A DNA stretch of 17,409 bases from JAUWCW01 sp030609125 [NCBI: Candidatus Rokuibacteriota bacterium] (lineage in GTDB: Bacteria > JAUVQV01), in NCBI GenBank assembly GCA_030609125.1, contig JAUWCW010000013.1:1-17409 (forward strand), read 5' to 3'. The position numbers and the translations under genes were made by a program. Below are positions 13,448-17,409 of the stretch, piece by piece. The notes below the pieces were generated by a model that saw only the letters and a program-made list of their open reading frames with translations, made no database searches and was not told the DNA's origin. The first letter of the stretch is position 1; every line of letters begins with the position of its first letter.

Positions 13448-14677
13448 ATGGAAGTGTCAAGAACCGAGGATCTGATAGAAGATATCAGGCAGGGGAAGAT
13501 GGTCATCCTTGTCGATGACGAGGATCGTGAGAACGAGGGCGATCTCACCATGGCCGCGGAGAAGGTGACGCCCGAGGCCGTCAACTTCATGGCGACCCAC
13601 GGGAGGGGCCTGATCTGCCTTTCCATGGAGCCGGAGAAAGTTGACCAGTTGGGTCTGCCTCCCATGGTGAGGGACAATACCTCGAGCTTCGGGACGGCCT
13701 TCACCGTCTCAATCGAGGCCCGCAAAGGCGTGACCACCGGGATTTCCGCCGCCGACAGGGCCACCACCATACGGGCCGCCATCGACCCGCATGGCCGACC
13801 GGAAGATCTGGCGCGCCCGGGACACGTCTTTCCGCTTCGGGCAGCCAGGGGGGGGGTGCTGAAGAGGGCGGGACAGACGGAGGGGTCGGTCGACCTGGCT
13901 AGAATGGCCGGCCTTATTCGCTCGGGGGTCATATGCGAGATCATGAATGAGGACGGCACCATGGCGAGGATGCCGGACCTGACGAAGTTCGCCGAAAAGC
14001 ACGATCTCAAGATCGGGACCATCGCGGACATGATCAAGTACAGAATGAGAAACGACTCGCTTATCCGCCGGGCCGCTGAAACCACCATTCCCACCGGGCC
14101 CTACGGAGACTTCAAGGCCGTCATCTACGAGAACGACATAGATGAGCAGCAGCACGTGGCCCTTGTAAAGGGCTCCTACGGAGAAAACGACCACGTTCTT
14201 GTGAGAGTACACTCCGAGTGCCTGACCGGCGACGTCTTCGGCTCCCAGCGCTGCGACTGCGGGGAACAGCTTCAGCGGGCACTGGAGATGATATCCGATG
14301 AGGGGAGAGGTGTGCTGCTCTACATGCGGCAGGAAGGGCGGGGCATCGGCCTTCTCAACAAGCTGAAGGCCTACGAGCTTCAAGACAAGGGAATGGACAC
14401 CGTGCAGGCCAACGTCTCGCTCGGCTTCAAGCCCGACCTGAGAGACTACGGCATCGGCGCGCAGATCCTGGCGGACCTGGGGCTGCACCACCTTCGCCTC
14501 ATGACGAACAACCCCAAGAAAATCGTCGGTCTCGGCGGCTACGGGCTGGACGTGGTGGAGAGAGTCCCCATTGAAGTGAAGCCGCGTGCGGGGAACGAGC
14601 AGTATCTCAAGACCAAGAGGGACAAGATGGGACATCTGATCGGGAACCTGCACGAATACGGAAACCTCGTGGACTGA
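13448..14677 (+). CDS. ribBA: RibBA, 3,4-dihydroxy-2-butanone-4-phosphate synthase / GTP cyclohydrolase II
   Basis: A 409-residue fusion supplies both precursors of the pathway. The N-terminal RibB domain (1-200) has the acidic metal site [11 protein letters not shown] (23-33), GRGLICLSM, and [13 protein letters not shown]. The C-terminal RibA domain (about 205-400) has zinc ligands C258, C269 and C271 in [20 protein letters not shown], then [20 protein letters not shown] and [12 protein letters not shown]. Key residues of both domains are intact, so both activities are expected. ATG 13448 is preceded by AAGGAG. The longer upstream reading frame overlaps ribE and is rejected. Confidence 0.95.
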   Translation: MEVSRTEDLIEDIRQGKMVILVDDEDRENEGDLTMAAEKVTPEAVNFMATHGRGLICLSMEPEKVDQLGLPPMVRDNTSSFGTAFTVSIEARKGVTTGISAADRATTIRAAIDPHGRPEDLARPGHVFPLRAARGGVLKRAGQTEGSVDLARMAGLIRSGVICEIMNEDGTMARMPDLTKFAEKHDLKIGTIADMIKYRMRNDSLIRRAAETTIPTGPYGDFKAVIYENDIDEQQHVALVKGSYGENDHVLVRVHSECLTGDVFGSQRCDCGEQLQRALEMISDEGRGVLLYMRQEGRGIGLLNKLKAYELQDKGMDTVQANVSLGFKPDLRDYGIGAQILADLGLHHLRLMTNNPKKIVGLGGYGLDVVERVPIEVKPRAGNEQYLKTKRDKMGHLIGNLHEYGNLVD

Positions 14678-14724
14678 AGATGGGTCCGGGGGGGGAGAGC
14701 ATACGGAAGAGAAAGGAGCTTGAA

Positions 14725-15198
14725 ATGGGAAAAGTTTTCGAAGGGCAGCTTTCAGGACGGGGGATGCGTGTCGGGATCGTGGTGTCGCGTTTCAACGACT
14801 TCATCACCTCCAACCTTCTCGACGGGGCCCGTGACGGCCTGCTGAGAAACGGAGTTCTCGAAAAGGACATCGATGTCGCCTGGGTCCCGGGTTCGTTCGA
14901 GATACCCTTTGCGGCCCTCAAGATGCAGAGGGCCAAGCGCTACAAGGCCATAGTCTGCCTCGGTGCGGTCATCAGGGGCGCGACGCCTCACTTCGACTAC
15001 CTTGCCGCGGAAGTGACAAAGGGTCTCGCCCAGGTCGGGCTGGAAGGTCCCTCTCCGGTTATCAACGGTGTTATCCTGTCCGACACGGTGGAGCAGGCGG
15101 TTGAAAGAGCCGGGGCGAAGGTGGGCAACAAGGGCTTCACGGCGGCTGTGAACGCTGTCGAGATGGCCGATCTGAACGCCAGGTTCTCCGGAAAGTAA
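14725..15198 (+). CDS. ribH: 6,7-dimethyl-8-ribityllumazine synthase
   Basis: The 157-residue enzyme condenses the RibD/phosphatase product with the butanone phosphate from RibBA to give lumazine for RibE. Visible motifs are [15 protein letters not shown] (21-35), [10 protein letters not shown] (54-63), [16 protein letters not shown] with the catalytic H89, and [17 protein letters not shown] 14725 follows AAAGGAG; an upstream in-frame ATG at 14680 would add 15 residues not seen in the family. One position is unusual: N114 ([11 protein letters not shown]) occupies a place that is usually phenylalanine and packs on the ligand. nusB starts 18 bases downstream. Confidence 0.94.
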   Translation: MGKVFEGQLSGRGMRVGIVVSRFNDFITSNLLDGARDGLLRNGVLEKDIDVAWVPGSFEIPFAALKMQRAKRYKAIVCLGAVIRGATPHFDYLAAEVTKGLAQVGLEGPSPVINGVILSDTVEQAVERAGAKVGNKGFTAAVNAVEMADLNARFSGK

Positions 15199-15216
15199 CG
15201 GCCGGCCGGACGGGAA

Positions 15217-15654
15217 ATGGGCAAAAGAAGAAAGGCGCGGGTGCTGGCGCTGCAGATCATGTACCAGCACGACGCCGGTCCGCTTCCCGTGGAAGAGCTC
15301 TTCGGCGTCGTCTGGGAGTCCCAGGATAAGCAGGATCCGGAGGTGCGGCACTTCACTGAGGAACTCGTGAGGGGCGCCATGGAGCGTCTGGAGGAACTGG
15401 ACGAGCGCATCAAGGAGTACTCCTCCCATTGGCCTCCGGGCCGAATGGCCATGATTGACAGGAACATTCTCAGGCTGGCCACCTTCGAGATCCTTCACCG
15501 CGACGACATTCCGCCGAAGGTCACCATCAACGAATACGTCGATATCGCCAAGAAATACAGTACCGAGGAGTCGGGCGCTTTCGTGAACGGTATACTCGAC
15601 CGCACGTTTCGCGAAGCGGGCGCCGGGACTGAGGGTAGCGGCGGGAGCGGCTGA
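15217..15654 (+). CDS. nusB: Transcription antitermination protein NusB
   Basis: The 145-residue all-helical protein matches NusB: KRRKARVLALQIMYQHD at the start, then FTEELVRGAMERLEELDERI, and the diagnostic IDRNILRLATFEILHRDDIPPKVTINEYVDIAKKYS(T)EES segment near 80-124 with FVNGILD. NusB with NusE (S10) binds boxA in rRNA operons to prevent early termination. Placement after ribH is common in proteobacteria. The C-terminal tail is a short Gly/Ser-rich extension (GAGTEGSGGSG). Its TGA overlaps the start of the cyclase gene by one base. Confidence 0.95.
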   Translation: MGKRRKARVLALQIMYQHDAGPLPVEELFGVVWESQDKQDPEVRHFTEELVRGAMERLEELDERIKEYSSHWPPGRMAMIDRNILRLATFEILHRDDIPPKVTINEYVDIAKKYSTEESGAFVNGILDRTFREAGAGTEGSGGSG

Positions 15655-17409
15655 TGCCACTGGAAAGCCTTCTCCTGGGGAGGCTCCGGAGAGGGGAGTA
15701 CTATCTCTTCGGCGAGAGAAGTGAACTCCACAGGCTCCTCGGCTCCCCTCTGCCGGCATTCCCTCCAGGCGAAGCGGGTGAGGACGGGCTGGAGAGGCTC
15801 CACATCAGGTTCGACCCCGAACTGAGAGAAACCTTTCATCGGCATCTGGGGCGCATGGTCCATGCCGTGGCCGGCGGTCGCGGAGGGCCGGCCGATTCCG
15901 TCAATGACGAAACCGGCGAGTACGGGCAGGTACTCGCCGAGACCCTGAGGCACATTCTTCTTGCCGACCGGAGGCTGGGGCTGAGCAACCTCTTCTGGGT
16001 GGCGCACAGCCTGCAGGTTGCGGAAGTCATGAAGGCCTACTTCATGGAGACCGGCGAAAAGCCGGCCTTGAAGTACCAGATCCACCCGCTTCTTTCCGGC
16101 CTGTACAAACGTCTGGAGAAAAAGGCGCTGGAGAGCCTCAGCCGTCCCGAAGCGAGGGTGGTCGAGTTCCGGAGAGGAGCGGGAAGGAACAATGGCCTCG
16201 CCAAGGCCGTCATGGAGGACCAGCTTCCCCTCACGGAGGTGGACCTTCGAACTTTCGATGCCCAGGGCGTGCTTATTTCTGAAAACAGACGCTTCCGGAT
16301 AGGGTCCGGCGCCTACGAAGAACTGGGAAGGATCTTTGAGGGCCGCCTCGAAACGGGCATCAGGAGGGAGCAGAAACAGTGGCTCGAACTGCTGGAGTCA
16401 GTGGCTCCTTCCGTTTCGCCCGGGACGATGCTGAACGAGGGGCGCCTGGTGCGCTACGCCGTGCAGAGGCCGGTGGTGGAGAGTCTCCTTCACGATATTG
16501 ACGAGGTCGTCGTTCCGGTCACCAGGAACAGAATTCTCAAGAAGGAAAGAGATCGACTCGGGGGGTGGGGGGAACTCTTTTGCGCGTACCTGGACCTCGC
16601 GGACTGTCTGCTCCGTACGCAGGCGCTCTGTGCCGTTCGACGGTGTCTCGTGCCGGCGGAAAAGGGCTTCGACGACCGCGAGACGCGCGAGAAGTTCGCC
16701 GAAGGCAGCCTCTACCAGATCTCCCGGCGCGCCGACGTGGTGAGCAACGTCAGGAAGGTGTCGATTCTCTTCGCCGATCTGAGAGATTTTCTGAAGACGT
16801 CCGAGAGGGCCATTTCCGAGAGCGACCTGACGGTCGAGCTCTATCGCATCTTCGATCCCGCCGCTATAGTTGTCAGCACCTTCGGCGGAAAGATCGAAAA
16901 GTATCTGGGCGACGGTTTCATGGCAACCTTCGGTGTCAGCCGGCGTTCCAGGACGGACAACCTTTCCGCGCTGAGGGCGGCGGTGGCCATGCAGCACATG
17001 CTTCTGAAACTGCGGAAGCAGAAGAAGACGGACTTCCGCATGGGCATTAGTCTGCACACGGGAAGGGTTGCGGTGGCGCGTTTTCTTCTCGACGGGGAAA
17101 GGGACGAGACCACTCCCATCGGCCGGCAGGTCAACATTGCCGGGCGCCTCTCTTCTTCAAAAGGCACTGTCGTGACGGCGGGTGGAGCCCCTCCGGGGGA
17201 GGGAAGAGCCGGAGCCGGCGGAAAGAAGGCCGAGGAGGAGGGCGCCGGCGTGGTGATGCTGGACGCCGGCGGCAACCTTCTCAATGACGGAATTGCCGTG
17301 AGCGGGAGCTTCCTGCAAGAGCTGAAAAAAAGCGCCGATCTCGAGTCCTTCCATGAGGGCGGGCGTCGGGGATATCTCTTCCGTGATCGGCAGACATCCC
17401 TTGCCATGC
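15654..17409 (+). CDS. Adenylate/guanylate cyclase (class III) domain protein with an unrecognised N-terminal region; runs off the right edge
   Basis: From ATG 15654, overlapping the nusB stop by one base, the frame stays open for 585 codons to the window edge. A class III nucleotidyl cyclase domain starts near residue 368. It shows SILFADLRDF with metal ligand D375, GGKIEKYLGDGFMATFG with the second metal ligand D420 and lysine K416 where adenine-specifying lysines sit, and TTPIGRQVNIAGRLSS with the transition-state Asn and Arg. K plus the T before PIG suits an adenylate cyclase. Residues 1-365 have no membrane segment or sensory domain I recognise; they are helical with a beta stretch near 195-230. 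A low-complexity Gly/Glu/Ala insert (about 509-526) follows the domain's core motifs. The product is probably cytoplasmic cAMP synthase with an unknown input. Confidence 0.82.
   Translation, partial: MPLESLLLGRLRRGEYYLFGERSELHRLLGSPLPAFPPGEAGEDGLERLHIRFDPELRETFHRHLGRMVHAVAGGRGGPADSVNDETGEYGQVLAETLRHILLADRRLGLSNLFWVAHSLQVAEVMKAYFMETGEKPALKYQIHPLLSGLYKRLEKKALESLSRPEARVVEFRRGAGRNNGLAKAVMEDQLPLTEVDLRTFDAQGVLISENRRFRIGSGAYEELGRIFEGRLETGIRREQKQWLELLESVAPSVSPGTMLNEGRLVRYAVQRPVVESLLHDIDEVVVPVTRNRILKKERDRLGGWGELFCAYLDLADCLLRTQALCAVRRCLVPAEKGFDDRETREKFAEGSLYQISRRADVVSNVRKVSILFADLRDFLKTSERAISESDLTVELYRIFDPAAIVVSTFGGKIEKYLGDGFMATFGVSRRSRTDNLSALRAAVAMQHMLLKLRKQKKTDFRMGISLHTGRVAVARFLLDGERDETTPIGRQVNIAGRLSSSKGTVVTAGGAPPGEGRAGAGGKKAEEEGAGVVMLDAGGNLLNDGIAVSGSFLQELKKSADLESFHEGGRRGYLFRDRQTSLAM

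Noticed and set aside
13174-15759. Long minus-strand ORFs (13174-14094, 13709-14653, 14752-15759)
   Set aside because: They are shadows of ribE, ribBA, ribH and nusB, whose motifs are unambiguous.
16398-17407. Minus-strand ORFs at 16398-17057 and 16841-17407
   Set aside because: They are antisense to the cyclase gene, whose catalytic motifs fall in the plus-strand frame from 15654.

Overview
The window looks like chromosome of a GC-rich Gram-negative bacterium, most likely a member of the Desulfobacterota (former Deltaproteobacteria). Evidence for this is inference from gene content: lapA-lapB (lipopolysaccharide assembly), an ExbB/ExbD pair, an IHF-beta type DNA-bending protein, a DUF151 bifunctional nuclease, and a ribD-ribE-ribBA-ribH-nusB operon under an FMN riboswitch. 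Nearly all sequence is coding. There are no phage genes, intact insertion sequences, rRNA genes or CRISPR arrays. Two genes run off the ends: a secreted HExxH metallopeptidase on the minus strand at the left edge, and an adenylate-cyclase-domain protein on the plus strand at the right edge.

Layout: 1-436 (minus) is the truncated metallopeptidase. Then come tRNA-Thr(CGT) behind a good promoter, bioY 24 bases after the tRNA, a ~179 bp element with 22-bp terminal inverted repeats (MITE-like), and a RseC-family membrane protein. From ~1879 a promoter and a hairpin leader precede lapA, lapB, a 1013-residue exported TPR protein, exbB (with an apparent one-base frameshift in a G run) and exbD, all closely packed. 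A Mut7-C type RNase-like gene converges on exbD. A second promoter plus a near copy of the lapA hairpin leader precedes an orphan receiver-DUF4388 regulator, followed by a histone-deacetylase-family enzyme, a DUF151 nuclease, an unrecognised 94-residue protein and an IHF-beta-like gene with its own promoter.

From 11414 to the right edge is the riboflavin operon: consensus promoter, FMN aptamer, intrinsic terminator, then ribD, ribE, ribBA, ribH, nusB and the cyclase gene. The rib genes cover the route from GTP and ribulose 5-phosphate to riboflavin, apart from the phosphatase step. FMN should switch the operon off by premature termination. nusB and the cyclase follow with an 18-base gap and a one-base overlap, so they probably share the transcript.

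Most interesting points: (1) the paired hairpin leader shared by lapA and the response regulator, with an identical 14-nt 3' arm and similar placement between promoter and ribosome binding site; (2) the cyclase with an intact catalytic site and an unrecognised ~365-residue N-terminal region, coupled to nusB; (3) the lapA-lapB-TPR-exbB-exbD cluster, which places a proton-driven motor next to LPS quality control; (4) the MITE-like element at the bioY stop codon; (5) the exbB frameshift. All assignments are from reading motifs; no database search was run.
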